A DNA stretch of 64,000 nucleotides, taken from positions 132,392 to 196,391 of the forward strand of contig SVIR01000001.1 of assembly GCA_015069395.1 (NCBI GenBank), in the 5' to 3' direction. Of the stretch, positions 1 through 10,647 are shown one piece after another. The position numbers and the translations under genes are program-made. The number at the start of each line of letters is the position of its first letter. Position 1 is the first letter of the stretch. The DNA is from Clostridiales bacterium. GTDB lineage: Bacteria > Bacillota > Clostridia > Christensenellales > UBA1242. A model generated the notes under the pieces. The model was not told the origin of the DNA. It made no database searches and was given only the letters and a program-made list of their open reading frames with translations.

Positions 1-3000
1 TTGTCTTAGATCCTGACACAACTACTATTGATCTTTATTTCTGGACGTATAGAGAAACAGAAAGCATTGATAGCAGTTATACAAATTCCAGACACTATGA
101 ATTCTCGTTTGATTATGTTCCAGAAACAACGTTTGAGGGCGTAAAGAAGATGGGGCTTAATGATGGAACAAACACAAACTATGATGGTTTGGGTTATGTT
201 CAAAACTATGAGGATTTTGCAAATGTTTATGCTGTCTTTGAAGATAATGATTCGATTGAAAGTTTGACGCTTGGGGTGTTTATTAGAATTACTCAATTGC
301 CAGATGCAGAAAATGAAGGTGGAGACCTTTTTAACACAACAAAATTCTTATCAAAATTGCAAATGACAGATGATAAATATTTTGACAGCTCAAAAATTGT
401 TGTAAATCTTACAAAAGTGTTTGAAGAAGAAGACTTGATAAATTTGATTGGAAGTTATAAAGTTGAGTTTGCCCGTATTCAAGTTTCTATTCTGAATGCT
501 AAATTTACGATTTCTCATTGGACATCGAAAAATATAGATGGAAAAGATTTGATATTTAAGAGATTGCCAGAAGTAAAAGAGCTAAAAATTAAAAATGGCA
601 ATTTGTCTTGGATTAGAAATGGAGAAACAACTTCAAAATTTTATGTATATTTCTCTGATGATGTAGAACTTTCAGAAAATTACGCGTACTTTGCTACACA
701 ACATCAATTTTACGATGCTGCATCTTATCTTGGTGAAAATGATAGTTATTATGTGGCTGTTCAAAGCATTTCAGAAGATGTGTATTTATTGCCATCAAAA
801 AGAACGTTTATAATTGATTTGGACGGGGTTGAAGTAAAAGTCACAAAAAACCAAATCAACAGCAAACTTGAGCTCAAAGATGGCAGAATGGTCTTTGATT
901 GGTCTGTAGATAGTGAAATTTATAAATTGATTATGGCAGATGCCGATTTTGCAGAAACGGCAGATAGCTTGGCTAGTATGAGATTTTTATCGCCTTTCTC
1001 ATTCACGATTAGAGAGTTGCTTGACAACAAACTTATGGTAAGATTTAAATTTACACCATTGTCACTTGGAAGTGAAGGAAATGCAAAACTTATTGATGTA
1101 AATGCAAAATATTTGCTCGAAGATTTGTTTTTGCTAGACGGCAATATTCAATCTAGACTGGAAGCTATTTATAATGCGGCTCCAGCCACAAACGGAGTAA
1201 ACCAACTTATCGCAAGATTTATAGAATTTATAAAAACAGGGACGCATGGAGTTGCGAATTCTTCAATATTGTTTGATCAATATTTTGAAGACTTGCAACT
1301 TGGTGCTTACAAACTTGAATATAGCCTGCTTGGAACAGAAAACAGTTTAAATTCAAAATGGTATACATATAGCAATTCAAATTCAGAAAATGCTTTCTAT
1401 GTAAATGCAGAACCATATGTAAAAGCTATAAAAGAGCCAAGTCCAACAGATAAAGCAATAAATTCTTACAAAGTCTTGATTCAAAAGAGTGAAATTTACA
1501 CATACGAAAGTGGAGAATATGCTACAACAATTGCAGAAAACTATGTGTTCAAACTTTCTGGAGAAGATGTCTTTGTGTTCCATATCTCAAAAGGGATTGA
1601 CAACTATTCTCTTAAACTTGTAGGCGACAATGATAATACAATAAGTGTTTATGAAACCAATGATAGAGGTGTTGTAACGGAAGGTGGAGATTATTTGATG
1701 TTCTTTATAAATTACAACAATGGAGATTCGATTTTGGGCGTTTATGGGGACGAACTCATAAAAACTACTTACAAGATGCAAGTCTATGCGGTAGGAAATA
1801 ATATCTCTGCTTCAAGCAAATCAGAATTCTTTAACCTTGTGCTTTTGAGTTTCGGACAAAATATTAGAATAAATGACGGTGTATTCTCTTGGACAGCTCA
1901 AATCAATAGAACAACTAGTGTTATTTATAAGAGAGAACTCAACCAAGAGGAAGAGGAAACCACGGTTTCTGGAGACGGTGTCACATCAATCTTTGATATG
2001 AACGATTTTGGTGCTGACAATTATCAATATTTGAAGTTTATTATGAAGGGAGAAGTTACTGGAAATAGAATTTATGTAGATAGCGAAATTTATCAAATTG
2101 ATTCAGTTTATAAACTCAATGCCCCAACTCTTAATACATCAATTGGCGAAATTGAAATAGACGATTCTAGCAATGAAGCTTGGCTTGCTAATTGTTTTGA
2201 AAGCTCGGGATCATTGTATAACTATATGATTTACAACAACGTTTCTTCAAAAGACCTTAACATCAAGTTTAGTGATACAGATTTGGATAGAAAGGTAAAA
2301 TATCAAGCAGGTATTACAAATATAGATGATGATAGTTCTGAATTTGCTTATAAAGACACAGAAGTCAGGGCAAACACTTTCTACGTATCTTCATTGGGAA
2401 CGACTGCAACATTCAAAGCTGAAAAAGATGCGAGTTTGTATTATCTTTATAAGTTGTATTGTATAGAAGATCCAGAGTTAGAAACTATTTCAACCAAAAA
2501 AGTTGCAGTAAGAAGCAACTTTGCAGAGCTTGATGCGCAAATGCTTGATACTCCTTCTGGATTGAAAATAGAAAATGGAATGTTGAAATGGCAAAAAGTT
2601 GAAAGCAGGTATGAAGAGGCAGGATTAAAAACTGTTCCTGAAACAGCAAAAACTGTTTATAAAGTTGCAATTGTACAATACAAGATTTCAGCAACAGAAA
2701 GAGGAGAATCTGATACAAATGTAGGAGATGTGTATTACTATTACACAACAAACCCTTATTTCGATTTTGAATTGATTACAGAGAGCCAAATTATTGAAAC
2801 TGATTACCCTACTTATTTGAAAGCGACTGTTCAAGCAATGGCGTTGAATGTATCGACAAGTCCTTATGGTGGAAGTGTTTCTCTTATCGAAGGGGGGTAT
2901 GCGTATGGTTTTGTAGATTATACAGACACTAATACAAAGATTTTGTTAAGCAATGGAGAAACATTTGATAAGATTGATAGATTGGCACCAGTTGAGAATG

Positions 3001-5300
3001 TGAAAGTTGAAAACGGATCAATCTGGTGGGAATATACAACAGATACAAGTGTTACTGAAGAGAATTTCTTTGAGTCTTACAACTTTATGGTAACAGACGA
3101 AGATGGAAAAGAGATCGCTGGTCAATCTACAGTTACCATTATTGAACAAGGAGAAGAGATCAATAGATTTAGTGTAAGATTTATTGAAGTTGAAGGTTAT
3201 ATGCCAACAGGAAAGAATACTTTGATAGTTTATGCTAGTCAGGGTAGCAGAAATGTAGATTCGACAATTAAATCTTTTGGACGCGAAGTTGAAATAGACA
3301 AACTTGAAACAATTGAACCTAGTGACTTTATTTTGACAGCAAGTGAAACTTATGAAGTATTTGATTTGTCGAAATATTATTTAGATGGAAACACAAATGT
3401 AGTCATTATGACGGCTACTTGGAAAGATGGATCGTCTAAGTCTATTACGTTCGGAAGTGAAGTTAACAAACTTTATATCGTAACAGAAGCGTCGTCTTTA
3501 GAATATCCAACAGACTTTGTTTATAACGACTATTTGATTATTGGCGAAGAAGATGTTGTAAGCGTTACATTCAAAGTTAAACCTTTGGTATACGACAATA
3601 TTACATTGGATAGTGACGAAAGTGAAAACTTGGTTTTCCAAAGAACTTCATTGAAAGATAGCAATATTGAATGGAATGAAGAGCTCCAACGTTTTGAATG
3701 GGATTATTTGGGTGTGAACGCATTTGAAACCTCTGTAAATGCAATTGCTGTAAGAGCAGCTGATGTTTTGATTGAAGATTCAGTTTTATACACTGATCAA
3801 GACCTTGAAATCGCTTCAGAGATTACTTTAACAGCAGGCAGTGAGGTTTATGTTGAAGAAACATTATCTGGCGCTGCTAAGATTCTTTATTTGTCTCAAT
3901 CATACTACATTGACAAATCAATCTTAGAAAGTCGTCTTCTTGAGGGTGAAGAGAGTCAACTTTCAGCAGGAACTCTTTATACAATAGTAGAAGAAAAAGG
4001 CGAGAAAACTATTATTGAAGCAAACGGACAAAAATTTATTGTTGATACGACAGAAATTGTTTTGCCAATTTATACAGTTGAAATCACTTACGGCGAAAGC
4101 GAAGACACTGCTATTACAAGAACTTATACAACAACATCAAACTATTTTGAACCTACTATTATTGGTGTTGTTAAACTTGCTTTGAGAGTAAAACTTGGCG
4201 AATCAAACTTACAATCTCAAAAAATTGTTTTGGAAGAAAACTTTACATTTGACCTCTTTGAACAAGGGGAAGGAACGGAAACAAATCCTTATGTAATTAC
4301 GAGTGCAACGCAATTTAAAAATATTGTACACAGAATGACTAAAGATGAGTCAAACAAAAAATATGTTTATGCTGGAGAAGAGATATCAGACAGCAATCCG
4401 TATTATTTCTCAATTATGAATGATATTGATTTGGGTGAGTTTACAGGAATTTTGTTGCCAGGAACATTTGATGGAATCATTCTTGGAAACAACAGAACTA
4501 TCAGATATTCTTCAAAAGGTGTTGCGAAGCTGACAGACTCAATTACTGTTAGAGACGGAAACGTTCTGAGTGCCAGCAACCTTGAAAGACAAACGACTTT
4601 TTCATATGGCACGAGTTTGTTTGAAGTGATATCAGAGAAATCAACAATTCAAGATTTGCAACTCGACATTTCATATGTGGATTCTGCATCTGCTGAAGCT
4701 GTCAAGATTGCTCAAAATTCCCTTTTGGCAGGTTTGACAATTACAAATCGTGGAAAGATTGATAAAGTTGACTTGGTTGGATTTAACAATATGTTTGTAG
4801 GGTATAAACTTGAAGGCGAAAGAATTATGATGGTTTATAGTGGAGTTGCATCAATAAACACAGGTTCGGTTGCAGTAATTTCAAATTGTGAAGCCCGCAC
4901 AGATATTTACATTACAGATTTCTTAAAAATGCAAGTTATCTTTGTCAGTGCAATCACGTATACGAACTATGCAATTATTGAAAATTGTACAGTTGGAGAA
5001 GGTTATACAATTACTATTGACTGTCAAGCAAATGAAGATATCATTCAAGCGGCAGGAATAGCGATTACAAATACATCTTCTGCAAGTATTACCGGTTGTA
5101 TAAACAATTATGACATTGAAGTCACGGCAGCTAATTCTGCTAGCGAAAACATTATTGTTGCTTTTGTGGGTGGAATTGTATCTTTGGGCACCGGAGAATT
5201 GTCAAGCAACGGAAACACTGGAGATTTGACGACCGAAAACATTGACGAAAGCAGAGTTTATATAGGTACGATTTATGCTACAAATCGTAGACCAAGCTAA
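1..5300 (+). CDS. Giant fibronectin-like surface protein, 5' end outside window
   Basis: The frame used by the ORF track from 150 is open back to base 3 without a stop, so this is the 3' part of a longer gene and the ATG at 150 is not its start. The roughly 1,765 residues contain recurring Ig/fibronectin III-like units, each opening with a variant of 'L.I.NG.LSW' (KIKNGNLSW, ELKDGRMVF, RINDGVFSW, KIENGMLKW, KVENGSIWW). The last 300 residues hold a 'GEGTETNPYVIT' entry motif and a degenerate GLUG-like beta-helix. The same entry module occurs in the 5981-aa protein downstream. Unlike the other large surface proteins here, it ends without a transmembrane segment or sorting signal. The role is probably extracellular adhesion or structure, which is inference; ligand unknown. 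Confidence 0.85.
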   Translation, partial: VLDPDTTTIDLYFWTYRETESIDSSYTNSRHYEFSFDYVPETTFEGVKKMGLNDGTNTNYDGLGYVQNYEDFANVYAVFEDNDSIESLTLGVFIRITQLPDAENEGGDLFNTTKFLSKLQMTDDKYFDSSKIVVNLTKVFEEEDLINLIGSYKVEFARIQVSILNAKFTISHWTSKNIDGKDLIFKRLPEVKELKIKNGNLSWIRNGETTSKFYVYFSDDVELSENYAYFATQHQFYDAASYLGENDSYYVAVQSISEDVYLLPSKRTFIIDLDGVEVKVTKNQINSKLELKDGRMVFDWSVDSEIYKLIMADADFAETADSLASMRFLSPFSFTIRELLDNKLMVRFKFTPLSLGSEGNAKLIDVNAKYLLEDLFLLDGNIQSRLEAIYNAAPATNGVNQLIARFIEFIKTGTHGVANSSILFDQYFEDLQLGAYKLEYSLLGTENSLNSKWYTYSNSNSENAFYVNAEPYVKAIKEPSPTDKAINSYKVLIQKSEIYTYESGEYATTIAENYVFKLSGEDVFVFHISKGIDNYSLKLVGDNDNTISVYETNDRGVVTEGGDYLMFFINYNNGDSILGVYGDELIKTTYKMQVYAVGNNISASSKSEFFNLVLLSFGQNIRINDGVFSWTAQINRTTSVIYKRELNQEEEETTVSGDGVTSIFDMNDFGADNYQYLKFIMKGEVTGNRIYVDSEIYQIDSVYKLNAPTLNTSIGEIEIDDSSNEAWLANCFESSGSLYNYMIYNNVSSKDLNIKFSDTDLDRKVKYQAGITNIDDDSSEFAYKDTEVRANTFYVSSLGTTATFKAEKDASLYYLYKLYCIEDPELETISTKKVAVRSNFAELDAQMLDTPSGLKIENGMLKWQKVESRYEEAGLKTVPETAKTVYKVAIVQYKISATERGESDTNVGDVYYYYTTNPYFDFELITESQIIETDYPTYLKATVQAMALNVSTSPYGGSVSLIEGGYAYGFVDYTDTNTKILLSNGETFDKIDRLAPVENVKVENGSIWWEYTTDTSVTEENFFESYNFMVTDEDGKEIAGQSTVTIIEQGEEINRFSVRFIEVEGYMPTGKNTLIVYASQGSRNVDSTIKSFGREVEIDKLETIEPSDFILTASETYEVFDLSKYYLDGNTNVVIMTATWKDGSSKSITFGSEVNKLYIVTEASSLEYPTDFVYNDYLIIGEEDVVSVTFKVKPLVYDNITLDSDESENLVFQRTSLKDSNIEWNEELQRFEWDYLGVNAFETSVNAIAVRAADVLIEDSVLYTDQDLEIASEITLTAGSEVYVEETLSGAAKILYLSQSYYIDKSILESRLLEGEESQLSAGTLYTIVEEKGEKTIIEANGQKFIVDTTEIVLPIYTVEITYGESEDTAITRTYTTTSNYFEPTIIGVVKLALRVKLGESNLQSQKIVLEENFTFDLFEQGEGTETNPYVITSATQFKNIVHRMTKDESNKKYVYAGEEISDSNPYYFSIMNDIDLGEFTGILLPGTFDGIILGNNRTIRYSSKGVAKLTDSITVRDGNVLSASNLERQTTFSYGTSLFEVISEKSTIQDLQLDISYVDSASAEAVKIAQNSLLAGLTITNRGKIDKVDLVGFNNMFVGYKLEGERIMMVYSGVASINTGSVAVISNCEARTDIYITDFLKMQVIFVSAITYTNYAIIENCTVGEGYTITIDCQANEDIIQAAGIAITNTSSASITGCINNYDIEVTAANSASENIIVAFVGGIVSLGTGELSSNGNTGDLTTENIDESRVYIGTIYATNRRPS

Positions 5301-5364
5301 ACTGTATGAAAAAAAAGTTTTTCTAAGGGTTATTTTTAGACAAGAAAAAGAGTATAAATAGAAT

Positions 5365-6195
5365 GTGAAAAAATCTATTTATATTCTTTTTTTATTTCTA
5401 TGTGTAGGCTTGAGTTTTGCCTTTGCTCCTAGCGCAGAAAACATATTTGAAAAAAATGCTTTTCGTATAGTTAAGCAGGTTAATTCGCAAGGCAATATTG
5501 CGTTGACGTATGTATTTCCGTTGAACACACAAGAGTTTAAAAAACTTGGTTTGAAAGAAGAGAATTTCTTAGTTTATAAATTTTATTTAACGTCGTATGT
5601 AAACGCACTTGCAAACAACAACAAACAAAAAGAAACAGAAGGTGCAAGCGTAGGAGACTGTGTATATTTTTCTGATTTAGATGGACTTGGATTTACAACA
5701 ATATTTGAAGATTTACAGGCTCAAAAAAGATTTTTTGGTGTAACAGACAATGAAGGAGAGTCTTCTTCGGATTATAATTTTAGTGGTTTTTTTATTAAGA
5801 CAACAAAAATAGAAACCACCTTTCCGATAGGCTCGCAAGACAATGCAGACAACTTTAAAAGTGTTTGTCAGCTAGCCCTTGATGGATTGATAAAAAATGT
5901 TGACATAGACAAATCGACTCAAGACAAATTGAAAGAAGTCCTAAATTCTTCCGTATTTATTTATGACTTTGCAACTCAGTCTTCTGCTTTAAAATCAGAA
6001 CTGTCTTATGAAGACGAATATTTTTATCACAATGTTTTTATAAAAACTTATGAAGATTTGGCGAAAGACAACAAAATTGTGTTTTGGCAAACTTATCCAA
6101 ACAAACCAGTTTGGTATTTGACGGCATTGGGAGTCGTGCTTATTTGTATGACTATTGCCTTGTTGGTTATTAAAAAGAAAAATAAAAAAATCTAA
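5365..6195 (+). CDS. Secreted protein with C-terminal membrane anchor, unknown function
   Basis: The 276-aa product has an N-terminal signal peptide (KKSIYILFLFLCVGLSFAFA), a mostly polar extracellular region, and a C-terminal hydrophobic helix (about residues 247-268) followed by a basic tail (KKKNKKI). This predicts a type I membrane protein facing outward. The start is GTG; an ATG two bases earlier is followed by a stop, and the SD is poor. It lies 64 bases after the large surface protein on the same strand, with no convincing terminator between, so cotranscription is likely. I recognise no family. It could be a membrane partner for the unanchored upstream protein, which is inference only. 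Confidence 0.75.
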   Translation: MKKSIYILFLFLCVGLSFAFAPSAENIFEKNAFRIVKQVNSQGNIALTYVFPLNTQEFKKLGLKEENFLVYKFYLTSYVNALANNNKQKETEGASVGDCVYFSDLDGLGFTTIFEDLQAQKRFFGVTDNEGESSSDYNFSGFFIKTTKIETTFPIGSQDNADNFKSVCQLALDGLIKNVDIDKSTQDKLKEVLNSSVFIYDFATQSSALKSELSYEDEYFYHNVFIKTYEDLAKDNKIVFWQTYPNKPVWYLTALGVVLICMTIALLVIKKKNKKI

Positions 6196-6213
6196 AAAAT
6201 GTCTCTAGTTGTA

Positions 6214-6242
6214 TTGTTTTTTCGCAAGAAAAATGTTATACT
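6214..6242 (+). promoter_or_regulatory. Promoter of typA
   Basis: TTGTTT (-35) is followed by a 17-base spacer and TATACT (-10), with a TGt extension just before the -10. The SD AAGGA lies at 6256-6260 and the typA start codon at 6270. Confidence 0.8.
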
Positions 6243-6269
6243 ACTTAAGTTAAAAAAGGAATTTAAGTT

Positions 6270-8102
6270 ATGGAAAACAATATGATTAGAAACGTAGCGA
6301 TTATTGCACACGTTGACCACGGCAAGACTTCGTTGGTTAACGAACTTTTAAAACAGGGAAATGTATTCAGAGATAATCAAGTAGTAGAAGACAGGGTTAT
6401 GGATAGCAATGCTCTTGAAAAAGAAAGAGGGATTACAATCTTGTCAAAAAATACTGCTTGCTTTTATGATGGAGTAAAGATCAATGTCATTGACACACCA
6501 GGACACGCAGACTTTGGTGGTGAAGTAGAAAGAGTTTTAAAAATGGTTGATGGTGTTTTGCTTGTGGTCGATGCTTATGAAGGCCCTATGCCTCAAACAA
6601 GATTCGTTCTTGAAAAAGCATTGTCTTTGAAGCTTAAAGTTGTGGTAGTTATCAACAAAATTGATAGACCTGATGCAAGAATCAAAGAAGTTATTGACGA
6701 AGTTTTAGAATTGTTCTTGGAGCTTGATGCTGACGACGATCAACTCAATTCTCCGTTTGTTTTTGCTTCTGCAAGACAAGGGATCGCATCAAAAGATGCT
6801 GACGTGTTAGGCGTAGACATGAAACCTCTTTTTGAAACAATAATTAGCCATATTCCAGCGCCACAAGGAGAGCCAAGTGAGCCTTTAAAAATGTTGGTTT
6901 CTTCTGCTGAGCATAATGATTATGTTGGAAAGCTTGCAGTTGGAAAAATTGAGAGAGGACAAATAAAAGTTGGTCAGAGTGTTGTTGTTTGCAACTATCA
7001 CGATCAAGCAAAAAAGAAAAAGTCTAAAATCGTAAGTTTGTATGTTTATGAGGGATTGAAAAGGGTTCCTGTTGAATCGGCACAAAGTGGTGAAATCGTT
7101 TGTGTGGCAGGTCTTGAAGATGTGACAATCGGAGATACTATTTGTGACGACTCTTGTGTAGAAGCTGTTGAATTTGTAAAAATTGCAGAACCGTCAGTTG
7201 AAATGACATTTATGGTAAACGATAGTCCTTTTGCAGGAAAAGAAGGAAAGTTTGTAACATCTCGCCATCTTAGAGATAGGTTGTATAAAGAAGCTGTTAA
7301 AGATTTGTCTTTGAAAGTTGAAGATGGAGATACTGCTGAAAAATTTAAAGTAAGTGGAAGGGGGGAAATGCACCTTTCAATCCTTATTGAAAATATGCGT
7401 AGAGATGGTTATGAATTTCAAGTTTCTCAACCAAAAGTTTTGATTAAAGAAATTGGTGGTGTAAAGTGTGAACCTGTTGATAGGCTTTATCTTGACGTCC
7501 CAGAAGACTGTGTAGGAACAGTTATGAACAAGATGGGGGTTAGAAAAGGCGATTTGCAAAATATGACACCACATGGTTCTAGAATGAGAATGGAATTTTT
7601 GATTCCTTCAAGAGGGTTGTTTGGGTTTAAATCAGAGTTTTTGACAGACACGAGAGGAGAAGGGATTGTTAATTCAATCTTCTTTGAATATCAGCCATAT
7701 AAAGGTGAAATCAATAGAAGAGACTTCGGCTCTTTGATTGCTCACGAAGAAGGCCCAGCGATTGTTTATGGACTTTTTAACGCTCAAGAAAGAGGCGAAT
7801 TGTTCATTGGACCAGGAGTTCCTGTTTATGCTGGAATGGTGGTCGGTATCAATCCAAAGGGTGACGATATTGTTGTAAATGTTTGCAAGAAAAAACATCT
7901 TTCAAACTGTCGTGCTTCAGGTTCTGACGATGCTTTGAGATTGACTCCTCCAAGAATTATGTCTTTGGAAGACTGTATAGAATTTTTGGGCGACGACGAA
8001 TATTTGGAAGTTACTCCAAAATCTATTAGGATTAGAAAAATTATTCTTGATGCGACAATGCGTATGAGAGAACGTGGAAAGATTATGAGGGGCGAAATTT
8101 AA
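6270..8102 (+). CDS. typA: Translational GTPase TypA/BipA
   Basis: The 610-aa product has the normal length for TypA/BipA, a ribosome-binding GTPase of the EF-G superfamily involved in ribosome assembly and stress adaptation. The GTPase motifs are visible in order: G1 AHVDHGKTS near residue 12, RGITI (G2), DTPGHADF (G3), NKID (G4) and SAR (G5). The C-terminal half contains the BipA-specific region ([18 protein letters not shown]). It has its own extended -10 promoter, an SD nine bases upstream of the ATG, and a terminator immediately downstream, so it is probably monocistronic. It acts in the cytoplasm on the 70S or 50S ribosome. Confidence 0.97.
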   Translation: MENNMIRNVAIIAHVDHGKTSLVNELLKQGNVFRDNQVVEDRVMDSNALEKERGITILSKNTACFYDGVKINVIDTPGHADFGGEVERVLKMVDGVLLVVDAYEGPMPQTRFVLEKALSLKLKVVVVINKIDRPDARIKEVIDEVLELFLELDADDDQLNSPFVFASARQGIASKDADVLGVDMKPLFETIISHIPAPQGEPSEPLKMLVSSAEHNDYVGKLAVGKIERGQIKVGQSVVVCNYHDQAKKKKSKIVSLYVYEGLKRVPVESAQSGEIVCVAGLEDVTIGDTICDDSCVEAVEFVKIAEPSVEMTFMVNDSPFAGKEGKFVTSRHLRDRLYKEAVKDLSLKVEDGDTAEKFKVSGRGEMHLSILIENMRRDGYEFQVSQPKVLIKEIGGVKCEPVDRLYLDVPEDCVGTVMNKMGVRKGDLQNMTPHGSRMRMEFLIPSRGLFGFKSEFLTDTRGEGIVNSIFFEYQPYKGEINRRDFGSLIAHEEGPAIVYGLFNAQERGELFIGPGVPVYAGMVVGINPKGDDIVVNVCKKKHLSNCRASGSDDALRLTPPRIMSLEDCIEFLGDDEYLEVTPKSIRIRKIILDATMRMRERGKIMRGEI

Positions 8103-8106
8103 TCAT

Positions 8107-8137
8107 AAAATGCAAAACTTTGTTTTTGCATTTTTTT
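8107..8137 (+). terminator. Terminator after typA
   Basis: A hairpin AAAATGCAAAA / TTTTGCATTTT with a short loop runs directly into seven T residues, a few bases after the typA stop codon. Confidence 0.8.
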
Positions 8138-8158
8138 GACGTTAAAATTCTATTAAAA

Positions 8159-8187
8159 TTGACATATTAAAAAAATATTGTTATACT
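8159..8187 (+). promoter_or_regulatory. Consensus promoter of the dnaB operon
   Basis: TTGACA and TATACT are separated by exactly 17 bases, with TG one base before the -10. This is close to a perfect extended sigma-A promoter and reads into the 83-aa ORF and dnaB. Confidence 0.9.
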
Positions 8188-8206
8188 AAAAAGACTTAGA
8201 GGTGTT

Positions 8207-8458
8207 ATGAAAACTAGCGAAAAACAAGAGCTTAAAAGAAAAATAAAAATATTGGGGCTATTTTTAGGAATAGTATTTGTTCCGGCGCTTGTTATTTGCA
8301 CCCTTTTGGCAGTGGCAAAAGTTCCACAATGGCTAAATATTTTGGTTATGGTAGTAATTCTTTTTATTTTGTTCTTCCTTTTTGCTTGGGTATGTGATAA
8401 AATAGAAAAGAAAAAGACAGAAAGAAAAAGCAAGAAAAAAGACCCTTTTTCAGATTAG
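8207..8458 (+). CDS. Small two-helix membrane protein
   Basis: The 83-aa product has a basic N-terminus, two hydrophobic segments (about residues 15-37 and 43-63) and a very basic C-terminal tail (KKKTERKSKKK). The SD is AGAGGTG, three bases before the ATG. It is the first gene of the dnaB operon, and its stop lies 12 bases before the dnaB start. Both termini are predicted cytoplasmic by the positive-inside rule. No family is recognised. In Bacillus the gene before dnaB is rplI, which here sits at 41720 on the other strand. An opposite-strand ORF (8167-8433) is a shadow. Confidence 0.8.
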   Translation: MKTSEKQELKRKIKILGLFLGIVFVPALVICTLLAVAKVPQWLNILVMVVILFILFFLFAWVCDKIEKKKTERKSKKKDPFSD

Positions 8459-8470
8459 AGGAGAATATAT

Positions 8471-9823
8471 ATGGCAGATTACAAAGTTTTACCAAATAGT
8501 CTAGAAGCAGAACAGGCGTTGCTCGGTTGTGTTTTGCTTGACAATGATGCTCAAATGGATATCTTTGCAAAAATCAATCCAAACGATTTTTATTCTGAAT
8601 CTCATAAAAACATTTATGAAAGTATGTTGAAAATTTACAACAAGAGCATACCTGTTGATTTTGTTACGCTTACAAACCAACTTGAAGTTGATAAAAAACT
8701 CGAAACTGTCGGAGGAATTGATTATATCACCTTCTTGACAAACATTGTTCCATCAGCAGCAAACTTTCAACACTATATGGATATAGTAAAAAACAATTCA
8801 GTTCGTAGACATTTGATTTCTGAAGCACAAGAAATTGTGAAGTCTGCTTTTGATTGCGAAGACGGAAGCCAAGCGATGCAGGTCGCAGAAAAGAAAATTT
8901 TTGACTTGTCTCAAAAAGAAACCTCTTCTGATTTGGAACATGTAGGAAAGCCAGGAGGAACTCTTACAAATGTTTTGAAACAAATTTCTGAGCTCGCTGA
9001 AAACAAAGGTAAGATGCGTGGTATTGAAACGTATTACAAAGACTTTGATGCTATCACAAATGGTTTGCAAAAAAGCGATTTGATTTTGCTTGCAGCAAGA
9101 CCTGGTGTTGGTAAAACTTCTTTTGCATTAAATATTGCTGTAAACGCAGCTGTTTATGCCGGCAAAAAGGTTGCCATTTTTGACCTTGAAATGTCAAAAG
9201 AACAACTTATGCAAAGAGCGCTTTCTTCTTTGGCAAAAGTAAATCTTGGACACATCTTGAAAGGTGATATGGATTCTGAAGAATGGAAGAGGGTTTGGAC
9301 GGCCGAAAAGAAATTGGCGCAAAGTGGAATTTATGTTGACGACTCCTCTATGATTACTCCTTTTGAAATTATTTCAAAATGTAGAAAATTGAAAATGACA
9401 GAAGGGCTTGATTTGATAGTAATTGACTATTTGCAATTAATGACAATGGGGAAAGCAAACAGAGAGTCAAGAACTCAAGAAGTAAGTGATTTGACTAGAA
9501 CTCTTAAAATTGCGGCAAGAGAATTGAATGTTCCAATCATAGTGCTTTCTCAGTTATCTCGTGCTGTTGAAACTCGTGAAGATCACAGACCTGTGCTTTC
9601 AGACTTGAGAGAATCAGGTTCTATTGAGCAAGACGCTGATATTGTTTTGTTTATTTACAATCCAGAAAAATACAACGACCCAAATATAGAAGATGCTCCA
9701 GGTACTGTTTACCTTATGATAGCAAAGCATAGAAGTGGAAGCACCGGAGAGGTTAAGCTTAAGTGGGTTGGAGAATATACAACATTCTTGAATTATGACG
9801 AAAAAATTCAAATCGAAGAATAG
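8471..9823 (+). CDS. dnaB: Replicative DNA helicase DnaB
   Basis: The 450-aa protein has the family length. The N-terminal DnaB domain starts with the typical 'LPNSLEAEQALLG' motif. The RecA-like C-terminal domain carries Walker A (ARPGVGKTS, about residue 209), Walker B (LDLIVIDYLQLM), an SRxVExR-like arginine segment (LSRAVETRED) and DLRESGSIEQDAD. It forms the hexameric ring that unwinds DNA at the fork. The SD is AGGAGA. It lies in a tight operon with the preceding small membrane protein (12-base gap) and the following secreted protein (10-base gap). Confidence 0.98.
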   Translation: MADYKVLPNSLEAEQALLGCVLLDNDAQMDIFAKINPNDFYSESHKNIYESMLKIYNKSIPVDFVTLTNQLEVDKKLETVGGIDYITFLTNIVPSAANFQHYMDIVKNNSVRRHLISEAQEIVKSAFDCEDGSQAMQVAEKKIFDLSQKETSSDLEHVGKPGGTLTNVLKQISELAENKGKMRGIETYYKDFDAITNGLQKSDLILLAARPGVGKTSFALNIAVNAAVYAGKKVAIFDLEMSKEQLMQRALSSLAKVNLGHILKGDMDSEEWKRVWTAEKKLAQSGIYVDDSSMITPFEIISKCRKLKMTEGLDLIVIDYLQLMTMGKANRESRTQEVSDLTRTLKIAARELNVPIIVLSQLSRAVETREDHRPVLSDLRESGSIEQDADIVLFIYNPEKYNDPNIEDAPGTVYLMIAKHRSGSTGEVKLKWVGEYTTFLNYDEKIQIEE

Positions 9824-9833
9824 GGGATAAAAT

Positions 9834-10646
9834 ATGAAAAGAAAATTTTGGTTGGTTATAGCTATTTTGTTGATAGTCGGAATTGTTTTAGCGATTGTAT
9901 TCGTGAGTCTCTTTAGAGAAAGGGACACCGAAGATTTGTCAAAAAGTTTAAACAATTATGTTGAAGACGGTTATTTAAATGTCGAAGACGAAAGGTTTCA
10001 AGATATAACTGATTATTTAGATTATATCGCACCTGTTTTAAAGTCTAATGTGGACACTGCAGAACAAGGTCTGCAAGCAGAAAATTTTTTAAATTCTTAC
10101 AAAGCGACAATAATAGTTGCTAAGTTTGTAAATGAAGAGTTGATTTTTCTTGATTATTCAGATGCGTATAGACAAAACAAGAAGAAAATAGAAAAGGCTT
10201 TCAGTCAAGCCCAAACTTCAGCAAGAGAATTGCAAACGTTTATCAATGAAAATGTAAATGAGGGTGGAAGCCAATATTGGTTGGCAAATACTTGGCAAGG
10301 CTGTGAAGAAAATGCGACAAAAATGGTTGAAAAATCACTGGACGCTATTAAAAGATTGCTTTCTGTTTATGAAGAAGGAGCGACTTCTGTTTATACGGGG
10401 AATGCATTTCTTGAAATTATTTTTGATAGAACTGAATTTTTGTTGGATACAATGATTGAAAATCAACAAACGGAAAATTCAGGAAAAAACTTGTATGAAT
10501 TTGTTGTAGATTATTTTACAAACAAGGAAGCGATTTCAAATTATTGTTACAATTCAGATTTGCAAACAAAAGTTGAAGACATAAAAGAAAAGGGTGATCA
10601 AAGCGTTTATTATGATTCATTCTGCGAAGGAACTTTGGGGGTGTAA
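9834..10646 (+). CDS. Membrane-anchored helical extracellular protein, unknown
   Basis: The 270-aa product begins with a basic residue run and one strong hydrophobic helix (about residues 4-26). It probably acts as an uncleaved anchor or signal. The rest is acidic, Lys/Glu-rich and predicted helical, without Cys motifs. It sits 10 bases after dnaB and one base before the lipoprotein gene. Both proteins are rich in helical segments around aromatic and 'EKS(L/V)D' motifs, so they may be distant paralogues (inference). No known family is recognised. An out-of-frame ORF at 10258-10455 is a shadow. Confidence 0.8.
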   Translation: MKRKFWLVIAILLIVGIVLAIVFVSLFRERDTEDLSKSLNNYVEDGYLNVEDERFQDITDYLDYIAPVLKSNVDTAEQGLQAENFLNSYKATIIVAKFVNEELIFLDYSDAYRQNKKKIEKAFSQAQTSARELQTFINENVNEGGSQYWLANTWQGCEENATKMVEKSLDAIKRLLSVYEEGATSVYTGNAFLEIIFDRTEFLLDTMIENQQTENSGKNLYEFVVDYFTNKEAISNYCYNSDLQTKVEDIKEKGDQSVYYDSFCEGTLGV

Positions 10647-10647
10647 T

